Positions 52,916 through 63,355 of a stretch of 64,000 nucleotides of DNA are shown here, one piece after another. How positions within the stretch are numbered: the first letter of the stretch is position 1; every line of letters begins with the position of its first letter. The position numbers were made by a program, and so were the translations under genes. The notes below the pieces were generated by a model. It was not told the origin of the DNA, searched no databases, and saw only the letters and a list, made by a program, of their open reading frames with translations. The DNA comes from Tridacna crocea (taxonomy: Eukaryota > Mollusca > Bivalvia > Cardiida > Cardiidae): the NCBI GenBank assembly GCA_943736015.1, contig OX031071.1:31590619-31654618 (forward strand), in the 5' to 3' direction.

Positions 52916-53787
52916 TCAACACTATTACCATTTTTCAACACACTGAACCTGGTAAGATGGGAAAAAGAGGTAGGATTCATTTAACTTGGACCATAATGAT
53001 TATGAGGTAATAAACAATGTTTGTCAAACATTCCAAATAAGATCAGTTCATACAAGTCTGAAATGAAAATGAATGCAGATTCGGGACTAGAAATATGCCA
53101 GATATTTACAAAGTGATCATATTAGCTAGTACACTTGACCATTTCCAAATATATGGAAAAATCTGGTACATATTTGTAAACAGTAATCAGGCAATCAAGA
53201 AACAAGACCTTGATAACAATTATGTCAAATTCATGAAATCAGAGTCATATTATTCTACATTAGAATGCATATTCTATGCAGTCTGATCTTGACCTACACA
53301 GTCAGCTAAAGTGTCCATAATTGGTCTCTAGCACTGCTAGTTACTTAAAAACGCAAAATATTGAATATGAGAGATTTCACCACTGCAAACAATGTTTGAA
53401 TGATCTCTACTTGATAAGAGTTACAATAATTTATTTTAAATTTGTAAACTTGTTAAATTTGTAAAAGTTGTAGACTATTTTTGAAAAGTTTCTGTATATT
53501 ATGCTGCTGTATTAGAATTTAATCTGTTGATTTTTAAAAGCACTGACTGAAAAGATGTACAGAAATGATAGTCATATTAAATCGCAGAGAAGAATGTGTC
53601 GTGGGTAATGGAGCGGTTGCTCATTATGAGTGATGCCTACTTTTCCTTAAATGTTTTACAGGACAATAGTTACTGATACATCTTTGTGTTGGACTTTATT
53701 TGTTTGTTGATTTAATATAAATTTTAAAAAAAGATTGAAAAAAATGTTTCAGATTAGTTAGATAAGGATTGTAAAAGAGAAAAGGGC
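52916..53787. other. Unannotated interval with a repeat F trace
   Basis: 'gcagtctgatcttgacctac' at about 53279 belongs to repeat F. Otherwise nothing recognised; ORFs are short. Confidence 0.35.
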
Positions 53788-54003
53788 TTAACCCCTGTGC
53801 CACACAATTCCGACTTTCAACAAGTCTTTCAAGAACATTGTGAGAAAAAGAGAACATGCTGATAACAGTATTTTCTCCTTTTTTCCACAATCTTTCCTTC
53901 TCAAGCAAAGAAAATGTCCTTCATTTTAGCCACAGAAATTTTCATCTGCAAATGTTTTCAACTTGTATGGGTCTAAAGTTTTGTCATGTGGGAAAAATGG
54001 TGA
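53788..54003 (-). mobile_element. TH-MITE copy
   Basis: TTAA 53788-53791; the right end has decayed. Confidence 0.78.
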
Positions 54004-54147
54004 AAAAATCATGTGTATATACATGTGTTATTTACAAGTAATAGCCACACCCATTTATGTATTTTTGTTTTTTCATTTAGAACAAGAGAGAAATAAGAGA
54101 AGACTTTTATTTGTATAGTTATAGTTACTAGAAAGAGTAGATATGAC

Positions 54148-54379
54148 TTAACTCATTACCAAACGACAAAGTTTTAGGCTTGTTCAAATTGAAGGCATTT
54201 GCAGATGACAAAATGAAAGTTCTGAAACTTTGATTTTTTTTTTTTTTGTGAAGGGTAGAAAACATTGTGGAAAAAGGAGAAAATGCTGGTTACCAGCATT
54301 TTCTCCTTTTTCCACAAAGTTTTCTAAATGCTTCTTTCACAGGGTCGTCAAAAGTAGGATGTGTGTGGTAATGGGTTAA
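54148..54379 (+). mobile_element. TH-MITE copy
   Basis: TTAA 54148-54151 and 54376-54379; near-perfect hairpin. Confidence 0.9.
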
Positions 54380-54483
54380 AATTAAAAGAAAAACAATTGA
54401 AAACAACAGTTTTTAGCTCTATGTCGTGGTCGGGTGTCCATCATGCGTCCGTCTGTGAGTGTGTCCGTCCATACGTTCAAGTG

Positions 54484-54735
54484 TTAATCCTACGAACAAA
54501 GTCCGTAACAAAGAAACAAATGAATAAATTCATGGCAGAAATAAGGGACCGGCGGGATTCGAATTCCAGAACTCCTAGACAAGCGGCCAAAGCCATAACC
54601 ACTGAGCCAAAGAGATATCTCCCTGACGCAATAGTCAGGTATTGGATTTGAATTGGGACGAAGCTATGCAGGAAGGAGTGGTCTCCCGTAACACACCCCC
54701 TCTTATTTATTGGTGACTCAAAGCCTTATCAGACA
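54484..54735 (-). repeat. SINE family B copy
   Basis: Minus strand: flanking block with GGTGTGTTACGGGAGACCAC, then a tRNA-like region 'tatctctttggctcagtgg' to 'ggaattcgaatcccgcc', then 'tttgttacggac'. The 'tgtccgtcc' sequence at 54410-54480 beside it is the end of a truncated array element. Confidence 0.75.
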
Positions 54736-54764
54736 GGAAGTACATGTACGATTTTTGACAACGA

Positions 54765-54945
54765 ATGGGATTAAGGGCTCAATGCCAATCCCGGAGGAGC
54801 CGCTATCTACGAAGAACGTCCGTAACAAAGAAACAAATAAATGCATAGCTCAAACACCAACCCGTGCGGACAAGATCCTCGTTTTTCGAGGATTAATGTA
54901 CCAATACTATAACCACTGAGCCAAAGAGATACTAGTATCTCTCTT
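54765..54945 (-). repeat. SINE family B, second adjacent copy
   Basis: It repeats 'cgtccgtaacaaagaaacaa', a worn tRNA-like part, and 'ataaccactgagccaaagag'. The B-box is damaged. Confidence 0.68.
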
Positions 54946-55088
54946 CTTTTTCCATTTGTAATTTTAATTTTTCTTACTAAATATTACTTTTAAAGTCTAT
55001 CTGAGACACAAGAATAAGAAACACAGCAGACGAGTCAAGTATTTCTTCATCAACTAAAAACTGAACAACAGAGTTCTTAAACTCATGC

Positions 55089-55636
55089 TTTAAAGGTGGC
55101 CCTTCAGATTTTGGGACGAAAATTTTACAAAAATGGAAAAAAATCACCCTTATACTCTCATAGCCTTTTAATTTGCATTCGTAAAACTCCAGTAATCGAA
55201 AACCTTCCGATAACACGAGAAATTAGAGATTTATTACAGACCAGGTTGACACCAACGGGAGACACGTTCTATTTTTAGATTATCAATTTTCTCATTTAAA
55301 TACAGGTAAACATACAAAGCTTCAAACATCCGTCTGAAGAAGACATTATGGAAAATAATTATTACATGTTTGTTATATAATGGAATTTAAGCGTTAGTAG
55401 TCATGTGCCAGTCACTTGATATTCCCACAATGCTTTATTGATTTTTGGTGCAAAATCTAAATATAGCTTAAGAGGCTACATAGCCTTTTAAGGAAATACC
55501 ATCAAAACAATTTTTTTATGTAATTTTATGATTCTTAATTATTGATGATTTGTATTGTTTTTTCATATAAATTTCAATAATATATATATTTTTTAATTTG
55601 GTGTGATGTGAAAATTCTAAATACCCACCTTTAACA
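55089..55636 (+). mobile_element. Family D element, most complete copy
   Basis: Ends TTTAAAGGTGG and CCCACCTTTAA: short inverted termini on a TTAA-like target. 548 bp, no coding. It provides the empty site for the TH-MITE in the 32-kb copy. Confidence 0.82.
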
Positions 55637-55907
55637 TAGTACTTTTAATCGCAGTCAGTTTATAATGAGAAGCAAGATCTAATAATTCAGACCTTTTTGA
55701 CAAAATATATCAATCCTTGTGATTGCTCAGCAATAATTTTTTCAAGATCAAAAGACGCGATTGCTTTCTGCTGGTTCAGTAGAGTAAAATTCAAATTTAA
55801 ATTCTAATTCTATTATTATATATATTTGTTATCTAATAAAATTCAATACTGTGACAAGTTCAAAATAATTTCAAGTATACTAGTATCCAAAATTACTAGA
55901 TGATCAA

Positions 55908-56137
55908 TCCCGAAAGAGCCCCCCAATTTCTGTTACGAGAAAAAGTCCGTAACAAAGAAACAAATGAATAAATGCATGGTAGAAATTAAGGGAGCCAGAG
56001 GGATTTGAACCCCAGAACTCCCGGACGAGAGGCCAATACCTTAACTACTGAGCTAAAGAGATATCTCCCTGATGCAGTAGTCAAGTGTGTATTTAAATCG
56101 GGAGGAAGCCATGCAGGAAGGAGTAGTCTCCCGTAAC
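55908..56137 (-). repeat. SINE family B, best copy
   Basis: Minus strand tRNA-like part: TAGCTCAGTAGTTAAGG, then GGGGTTCAAATCCCTC, flanked by the conserved 'gtctcccgtaacact' block and 'gtccgtaacaaagaaacaa'. Confidence 0.8.
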
Positions 56138-56154
56138 ACTTAACTTTTATTTAA

Positions 56155-57300
56155 AACATCCTCCTCTCTGAAACTACCCATCCAATTTTGATGAAACTTC
56201 ACAGAAATGATCCTGCCATGGTCCTCTCTAGAATTCCTTAAAAAAAATTCATACCTTCAAAAACTCTTGTTGCCATGGCAACAAAACTGAAAAATATTTA
56301 GAATCTTTGAAAATATTTTTGTCTGAAATGATGAGGCCTAGGGCTACCAAATTTAGCATGTAGCTTTATCAAGTGGAGCTCTACCAAGTTCCTTCAAATG
56401 ATAGCCCTGGGGTAAATATTGGCCCACCCTGGGAGTCACAAGTGTTTTATTGGCTTATGAGAGGAAAACCCCCTCTTATCCCTAACCATAGGGCTTAGGG
56501 CCACCAAATTTGGCATGTATCTTTATCAAGTCGGTGTCTACCAAGAATGCCCAAAGTAATAGCTCTGACCTCAAATTTGGCCTGGCCCTGGGGGCCACAA
56601 GTTTTATATGGGCTTATATAGGGAAACTTTAAAAAATATTTTATTACATAGCGATGAGTCAAAGAGCTACTAAATCTGGCATGTAGCTTAATCTACCAGG
56701 TGTCTTACAAAGGGTGCCCAAATTATGGCCCTGAGGTCAAATTTGGCCCTGCCACAGGGGATTACAAGTTCTACATGGGCTTCTATTGAGAAAACTTTCA
56801 AAAGCTACTTGTACTTACATGTAAGGCCTAGACTACAAAATTTTGCTTGTAGCTTTTGTCGTGGGACTCTACCAAGAGGCCCCCAAATTCTGGTATTGGG
56901 GTCAAGTTTGTCCCGAGACCAGGAGTCACAAGCTACTTGCACCTAGCCTTAAGACCTCTACCAAGTTTTGCTTGTAGCTTTTTTAGTGGGCCTCTACCAA
57001 GATGAGTCTCAGGTTTTATAGGGCCTTTTCTTGAGGAACCTTTGATAATCTTCTTGTTTATAACCACACATTCTAAACCTGTATTATTTGGTATGGGACT
57101 TTATCTTGTGGACCTCCACCAGGATTCAAGTAATTTTAGCTTTGTGGTCAAAAGGGAGTCATAACTTTCTCAAATTTTATGGACCAAAAATTTTGTATGT
57201 CATTAAATATGAAACAAATTGGCCAAGTATTGTAATGCTTTGTTTGTAGTGTTAAATTTCTTATTAGCCAGTGAAGCGATACAGGGCCATCATTTCTATC
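56155..57300 (+). mobile_element. Tandem-array element, second copy of the 51740 family
   Basis: About six units with 'accaaatttggcatgtagct', 'ggtcaaatttggcc' and 'cacaagtt'. The end 'ttattagccagtgaagcgat' is followed by a broken hairpin 'gggccatcat'. Confidence 0.75.
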
Positions 57301-57384
57301 AATATAAATGTCTACCCATATTATTAAATGTTCTTTAAAAAATTAATCGAAAAAAAAAAAAATGTCCTAATGACATTTTTGGAA

Positions 57385-57576
57385 TAAATTGCAAAAACAA
57401 GAAAGAAGCGAGTCAAAAAGAAGCACATACTGGTTAGCAGCATGGTCTCCTATTTCCTTAATGTTTTCTACCCTACGAATTTCCAAAATTAAGGCTAAGT
57501 GTAGCTTTAATTTGTTATCTGCAAATGTTTTCAGTGTGAGCAAGGCTAATATTTTGTCGTTGAGGAAAGAGTAAAT
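57385..57576 (-). mobile_element. TH-MITE relic
   Basis: 'tactggttagcagcatggtc' and 'ttatctgcaaatgttttcag' are recognisable. No TTAA. Confidence 0.55.
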
Positions 57577-57655
57577 TTAACAAAACAAATCAATATAATT
57601 ATGTATTATCCATGTAAGATATTGATCTAATTACACTTGCATTCTCGTTTTAACA

Positions 57656-59580
57656 CCTGAGCATGAATTGCTCAAAGTGAGCTTTTGTGATCGCCCAATG
57701 TTCGTTGTCCATGGTCCAAAATTTCTTTATATATCTTCTCCTTCTAAAACCCCAATCTTAAAGCAAATTGGCAGGGATGTTCCCTGGGTGAAACTCTATT
57801 ATAGTTGTTCAAGAGATTTAATTTCACCTGTAACTATGGTTTCTATGACAACCAAAAAGAAAAAAAATCTTTGAAAATCTTCTTTTCTAAAACTTGAGGT
57901 CAAAGAGCTTTGATATTTGGTATGAAACATCTCCTAGCGGACCGCTACCAAGTTTCTTTAAATGATGCCCCTGGGGTCAAAACTGGCCCTGCCCCTGGTG
58001 TTACAAGTTTGAAACATAGGACCAAAGAAGGAAACCTCAAAAATCTTTTCTCTGAAACTGGAAGGCTTAGAGCTTTGATATTTTGTATATAGCATCTCCT
58101 AGTGGACCTCTACCATGTTTGTTCATTTGATGTCCCTGGGGTCCAAACTGGCCCCGCCCAGGAGCCACAAATTTGAACATATGAACTAAAAGGAAAGCTT
58201 TAAAATTCTTCTTCTTCGAAACTAAAAGGTTTAGGGCTTTGATATTTGGTATGTAGCATCTGCTAGTGGACTTCTCCCAAGTTTGTTCATACGATGCTCC
58301 TGGGTCACAATTTCGAAACAAAGGAACAAAAATAATAAAACTTTAGAATTCTTCTTGTCTGAAACAGGAAAGACTAGAGCTTTGATATTTGGAATTTAGC
58401 ATCTCCTAATGAACTTCTACCAAGTTTTTGTATACGATGCCCCTGGGGTACAAACTGGCCCCACCCCAGGGGTCACAAGTTTGAAGATGGGAACAAGAAA
58501 GGAAAACTTTTAAAATTCTTCTTCTGTGAAACTAGATGGTGTAGAGTTTTGATATTTAGTACGTAGCATCTCCTAGTAGACTTTTACCAGATTTATTCAT
58601 GTGATGCCCATGGACTCAAAACTCGCCCCATCCCGGGCCGGTCACAATTTCAAACATAAGAACTTGGAAGAAAAACTTTGAAATTCTTCTTCTCTGAGAC
58701 TAGACCGCGCATAGCTTTGATGTTTGGTATGTAGCAGCCCCTAGTGGACCTGTACCATGTTTGTTCATATGATGCCACTGGGGTCAAAACTGTCCCCGTC
58801 CAGGGTTTCACAAGTTCGAAACATAGAAACAGAGATGGAAATCTTTGAAAATCTTCTTCTCTGATACAAGATGGCGTAGAGCTTTAATATTTGGTATGTA
58901 GCCCCACCGAGTAGACCTTTACCAAGTTTGCTTTTTTATGCTCCTGGGGTCAAAACTTACCCCGCCCAGGAGGTCACAAGTTCGAAACATAGGAACTTAG
59001 AAGGAGAACTATGAAATTCTTCTTCTCCGAAACTAGAAGCCATAGAGCTGTGATACTTAGTATGTAGCATCTCCATGTGGACATCTACCAAGTTTGTTCA
59101 TATGATGCCCCCGAGGTCAAAAATTCTTCTCTGAAACAAGAAGGCATAGAGCTTTGATATTTGGTATGTAACGTCTCCTAGTGGACCTCTACCAAGTTTG
59201 TGATATGATGCTCCTGAGGTCAAGACTGGCCCTGCCCAGGAGGTCACAAGTTCGAAACCCTGGAACTTAGAAGGATAACTGTGAAATTCTTCTTCTCCAA
59301 AACTAGCAGGCCTAGAGCTGTGATACTGCAGCATCTCTTTGTGGACCTCTTGTTGACTGCTACCAAGTTTGTTCATATGATGCCCTTGGGGTAAAAACTG
59401 GCCCCATCCCCGGAGTTAGAATTTCGAAACATACAGTAGGAAGTATGAAGGAAAACTTCAAAATTCTTCTTCCCTGAAACAGGAAGAAGTAGAGCTTTGA
59501 TATTTTGTATGTTGCATCTCCTAATGGATCTCTATCAAGCTCGACGGCGTAGCTTTGATATTTGGTATGTAGTGAAACTT
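57656..59580 (-). mobile_element. Tandem-array element, about ten 165-180 bp units
   Basis: The left end has the hairpin GAGCATGAATTGCTC (57659-57673), then 'gtgatcgcccaatg' as at 9150-9180 inverted. Units recur with 'gctttgatatttggtatgta', 'agtggacctctaccaagttt', 'gatgcccctggggtcaaaac' and 'ggtcacaagttcgaaacata'. Same family as 8240-9215, opposite orientation. Confidence 0.8.
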
Positions 59581-60995
59581 CTAAATGTGCACAACATGTT
59601 AAGTTAGTTCAAGATTGGGTCACCTAGGTCAAAAACTAGGTCACTAGGTTAACTTAAAGAAATACCTTGTGGGCATTCTAGAGGCCATATGTTTTGCTCA
59701 ATTGACTTGAAAATTTGTCTGGATCTTTGTCTTCTAGAATTTCACAGCATTCTGAATTTGGGTCAGCTGGGTTCATCAGCTAGGTCACACTAAAGAAATT
59801 TAAATTTAGAGCCCTCTAAGGCCACAATTTGTTCCATTTATTTAAGAATTGGGTAAAATGTTTATCTTGATGAATTCTAAGGTGGCTTCAAAATTGGGTC
59901 ACCTGGGGTCATAATCTAGGTCACTAGGTCAAATGAAAGAAATACCTTTAGCACACTCTAGAGGCCACATTTCTTCATCAATTGACTTGAAAATTGGTCA
60001 GGATGTTTGTCTTTATAAAATAAATTTGAAATTGGATGGCCTGTGGTCATAAACTAGGTCACTAGGTCAAATGAAATAAATAGCTAGTGGGCACTTTAAA
60101 TGCCACTTTTTTTGCTCAAATGACTTAAATTTGTTTGGAATGTTTGTCTTGATGAAATGTAGGATGATTGGATTTTGCTTACCAAGGGTCATAAACTAGG
60201 TCACTATGTTAAATTAAGAAATATCTTAGGGGCACTCTAGAAGATACAATTTTAGTCAATTGACTTGAAATTATGCAGAATAGTTCTCTTGATAACGTTT
60301 CACATGGGTTTGAATTTGGGTTAACTTTGGTCTTAAACAAGGTTAGCATGTAAATTTAAAGAAATATCTCTGGGCACTCTGGATGCCACATTCATTGTTC
60401 AGTCCAGGTCAGTGTACTTGAAAATTGGACACAATGTTTTTCTTGATAAAAATCGGTTGAGTTTGAAAATGGGTCAACTGGTTCTATAATGAAGGTCACC
60501 AAGTCAAATTAAAGAAATACCTTGTAGGCATTTTATAGGGGCCACATGAAAACTCCCGAATGTTTTTCTTGATCAATTTTTCATGAGTTCTTAATTGGAA
60601 CAACTATGGTGATGAAGTAGGTGAATATACCAACTTACGTAAAAATCATTGTGGACCCTCTTGATGCCACATTTTAACTCTTTACCACACGACAAAATTT
60701 TAGACTGGTCCAAATTGAAAGCATTTGCAGACGACAAAATAAAGGTGACTGAAAAATTGAAATTTGTTCTGGGAAGGGTAAAAAACACTGTGGGAAAAGG
60801 AGAAAATGCTGGTTACCAGCATTTTCTCCTTTTCCTACAGTGTTTTCAAAAGGCTTCTTTCTCAGGGGCGTCAAAAGTAGGGATTGTGTGGTAATGGGTT
60901 AAGCTAAATTGACCAGACAATTGAATTGTGCACGTGAAGTGAAATTTTGCCAACTGACTCAGGTAAGCAGTCCAGGGCCAACATGGCCCTCTTGT
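59580..60995 (+). mobile_element. Tandem-array element, 'aaactaggtcactaggtcaa' family
   Basis: Seven or so units of 130-150 bp with 'aaactaggtcactaggt', 'agaaataccttgtgggca' and 'caattgacttgaaaatt'. The end has the perfect hairpin AGGGCCAACATGGCCCT (60974-60990) and 'cttgttt'. Interrupted by the TH-MITE at 60674-60902. Confidence 0.75.
60674..60902 (+). mobile_element. TH-MITE, reference copy
   Basis: Best-preserved copy of the family, 229 bp. TTAA at both ends (60674-60677, 60899-60902). Left end TTAACTCTTTACCACACGAC, then 'gactggtccaaattgaaagc', 'atttgcagacgacaaaataa', 'aaattgaaatttgtt'. The central hairpin (about 60783-60848) has arms 'acactgtgggaaaaggag' / 'ctccttttcctacagtgt' around AATGCTGGTTACCAGCATT. 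Then 'aaaggcttctttctca' and right end TGTGTGGTAATGGGTTAA. The outer ends are inverted repeats of about 13 bp. The TTAA target and CCC/CTC-starting termini fit a piggyBac-type non-autonomous element. No coding sequence. Confidence 0.93.
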
Positions 60996-61070
60996 TTGTA
61001 TCATTGTAAATTTTTTGTCAATAAACAATAACAATACAAATAGTTGTTTTTATTGTTGAAAAATTGTCGT

Positions 61071-61340
61071 CAGACCCGCCCGGGTGGCTCAGTGGTAAGT
61101 GTGTCGGACTCATGACCTGGTGGTTGTGAATTCGATATCCTGTTGAGGCGAACTTTCTTTCAGGTGTATTTTCGCCTCTCACCTCTGCTGAAGCATGTGA
61201 GAAAAGGAGTCGGTGGCTTTGGAAAGGAAGTTGTGTTAGTACTGGTACGAGAAAGCAAGGAAACATATGTGCGTCAGCCCCATGATATGACCCTAGCTCT
61301 TAAAGTGCTGTTAAACCCCAATACAACCAACCAACCAACC
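61071..61340 (+). repeat. tRNA-derived SINE with (AACC)n tail
   Basis: 11-bp target duplication AAAATTGTCGT (61060-61070, 61341-61351). Head: GGGTGGCTCAGTGGTAAGTG and GTTGTGAATTCGATATCC. Body to 'agtgctgttaaaccccaata', tail AACCAACCAACCAACC. It is inserted into a terminal fragment of a family D element ('ttccaaaatttgaaggtcca' to 'cctttatg'). The 84-codon ORF inside is incidental. Confidence 0.88.
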
Positions 61341-61709
61341 AAAATTGTCGTTCCAAAATTTGAAGGTCCACCTTTATGTAACGCTTTTTTGTTTTGAAAA
61401 ATAGTCTGGTTGGGTACCCAGAATGCCAAAATCAGATTTGTATTTGAAGATTGCAATGTAGTGGAAGATAATATCATGCAGCATGATAATTGTACACCTT
61501 CACAGAACATTTCTTCACCGGAAATACGCCGCTGCTTTAACATTTTTATATTTATAAAGCTTCTCTTAAAAAAAACAGGCATCTGATCGCTGATTGGCTG
61601 ATTGTTTTTTCAGTGGGTGGAGCTGGCGTTTGGTTAGTTGTACAATTAACAAAACTTTTCTTCGCCGGAAATACGCCGTTTTAACATTTTCATATTTATT
61701 AAGCTTCTC

Positions 61710-61938
61710 TTAACTCATTACCAAACGACAATATTATAGGTTTGTCCAAATTGAAAGCATTTGCAGACGACAGAATAAAATTGACTGAAAATTTGAAATT
61801 TGTTTTGTGAAGGGTAGAAAACATTGTGGGAAAAGGAGAAAATGCTGGTTACCAGCTTTTTCTCCTTTTTCCACAATGGTTTTCTAATGGCTTCTATCTC
61901 AGGGTCTCAAAAGTAGGGACTGTGCGTTAACGGTGAAA
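61710..61938 (+). mobile_element. TH-MITE copy
   Basis: TTAA 61710-61713; right end slightly scrambled ('gcgttaacggtgaa'). Confidence 0.85.
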
Positions 61939-62181
61939 AAAAAGAAAACAGGCGTCAAAAATTTCAATCGAAATCTTACTAGATATAGTTCCGTTGGCAA
62001 ACAGTTTGTACACTCAGTTGTTAACGTGATTTATCAACTAATTGGCACTTTTCACCGACAGATTGATAGATGTGAATAAGTGGTTGTTCATCTCGTTGCT
62101 AATCTATTTACATGGGCACCGTCATGTATAAGATCAAGTGACTGGTAGCTCAAAATGGTTGATCGATATTCTGTAAAGTGT

Positions 62182-62411
62182 TTAACCCTTTACCACACAA
62201 TGACGACTTTTAATGACCCTGAGGAATAAGCCTTTTGAAAACCTTGTGGATAAAGGAGAACATTCTGGTAACTACTATTTTCTCCTTTTCCCACAAAGTA
62301 TTCTACCCTATCAAAGAAAAATTTAGTCATTTTAGCCACTATGAAATCGATGCCTACAAAATGTTTTCAATCTGGATAGGTCTAAAAGTTTGCTGTGTGG
62401 TAACGTGTTAA
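62182..62411 (-). mobile_element. TH-MITE copy
   Basis: TTAA 62182-62185 and 62408-62411. Confidence 0.87.
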
Positions 62412-62540
62412 TGCCGTTTTCAACACTATTTCAGTTATATCACGACAGCTTGTGCGCCATGCTTTCTTGGAGTTTCTTTTTATTTACTCCACACATTATT
62501 CTTACAAAACCAATGGCGGCCTGGTTTAAAACGGAAACCA
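62412..62540 (-). repeat. SINE family C fragment
   Basis: 'gccgttttcaacactatttc', 'gccatgctttcttgga'. No tRNA part. Confidence 0.5.
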
Positions 62541-62680
62541 CACTTAAAGGGCACTCGTCACAACTTAGTTGATTCCATAACTACATCTAACCTTGTCTGC
62601 ATCAAGGAAGTTTCTATTTTGTACTGCCAGACATATCTTAAACATTGCGGTTAAAGAAGAAAATATAGTTTACATTTAGT

Positions 62681-62897
62681 TTAACTCTTTACCAAACATT
62701 CCCGACTTTTAACGACCCAGAGAAAAAAAAAAAATGAAAACATTGTGGGAAAAAGAGAAAATGCTAGTTACTCATTTTCCCACAATGTTTTCTACCTTTC
62801 TCAAAACAAACTTCAACTTTTCAATCAATTATTTTGTACTCTACTAATGCTTTCAATTTGGACCAGTCTAAAATTTTGTCGTTTGGTAATGAGTTCA
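62681..62897 (-). mobile_element. TH-MITE copy with shortened hairpin
   Basis: TTAA 62681-62684, right site TTCA. The right hairpin arm has lost 'agcattttctcc'. Confidence 0.8.
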
Positions 62898-63134
62898 GCA
62901 TACTTATTTTACATCGATTGAGAAACAAGTCCTTACAACTTATTCTAATCTCTCAAAATAACAAACTAGAACAAATATTTGGGTATAAATTCACTAAACA
63001 TGATTTATTCATTCAAAAGAAAAATACAAAAAACATCTGAACTTCTTAACTACTCCATCCCATTCTTTTATTCACTCATTCTATCCAATGTTAAAAGACC
63101 ATTTTTTGCTTGAAGTGAAAAAAAATTTAATATG

Positions 63135-63355
63135 TTACCCCTTTATCCAGACTTTTAACGACAAGAGAAAATCTGGCTTTTGAAAACATCATGGGAAAAG
63201 GAGAAAATGCTGGTAACTAGTATTTTCTCCTTTTCCAGGCATTTTCTACCCTTTCACAGAAAATTAAGTTCACTTGTAACACTTAAGTTTTTTTTAACGG
63301 CATATGCGTTCAGATTTGTGAGAGTAAAAAAAAATAGTATGTTTGAAAGGGTTAA
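63135..63355 (-). mobile_element. TH-MITE copy
   Basis: Left site TTAC, right TTAA 63352-63355. Confidence 0.8.

Noticed and set aside
57656..59580. CRISPR-like regular array
   Set aside because: Units of about 175 bp are directly adjacent without distinct spacers, and the genome is animal.
61143..61397. 84-codon ORF across 61143-61397
   Set aside because: Lies inside the SINE with the AACC tail and runs into its flank.
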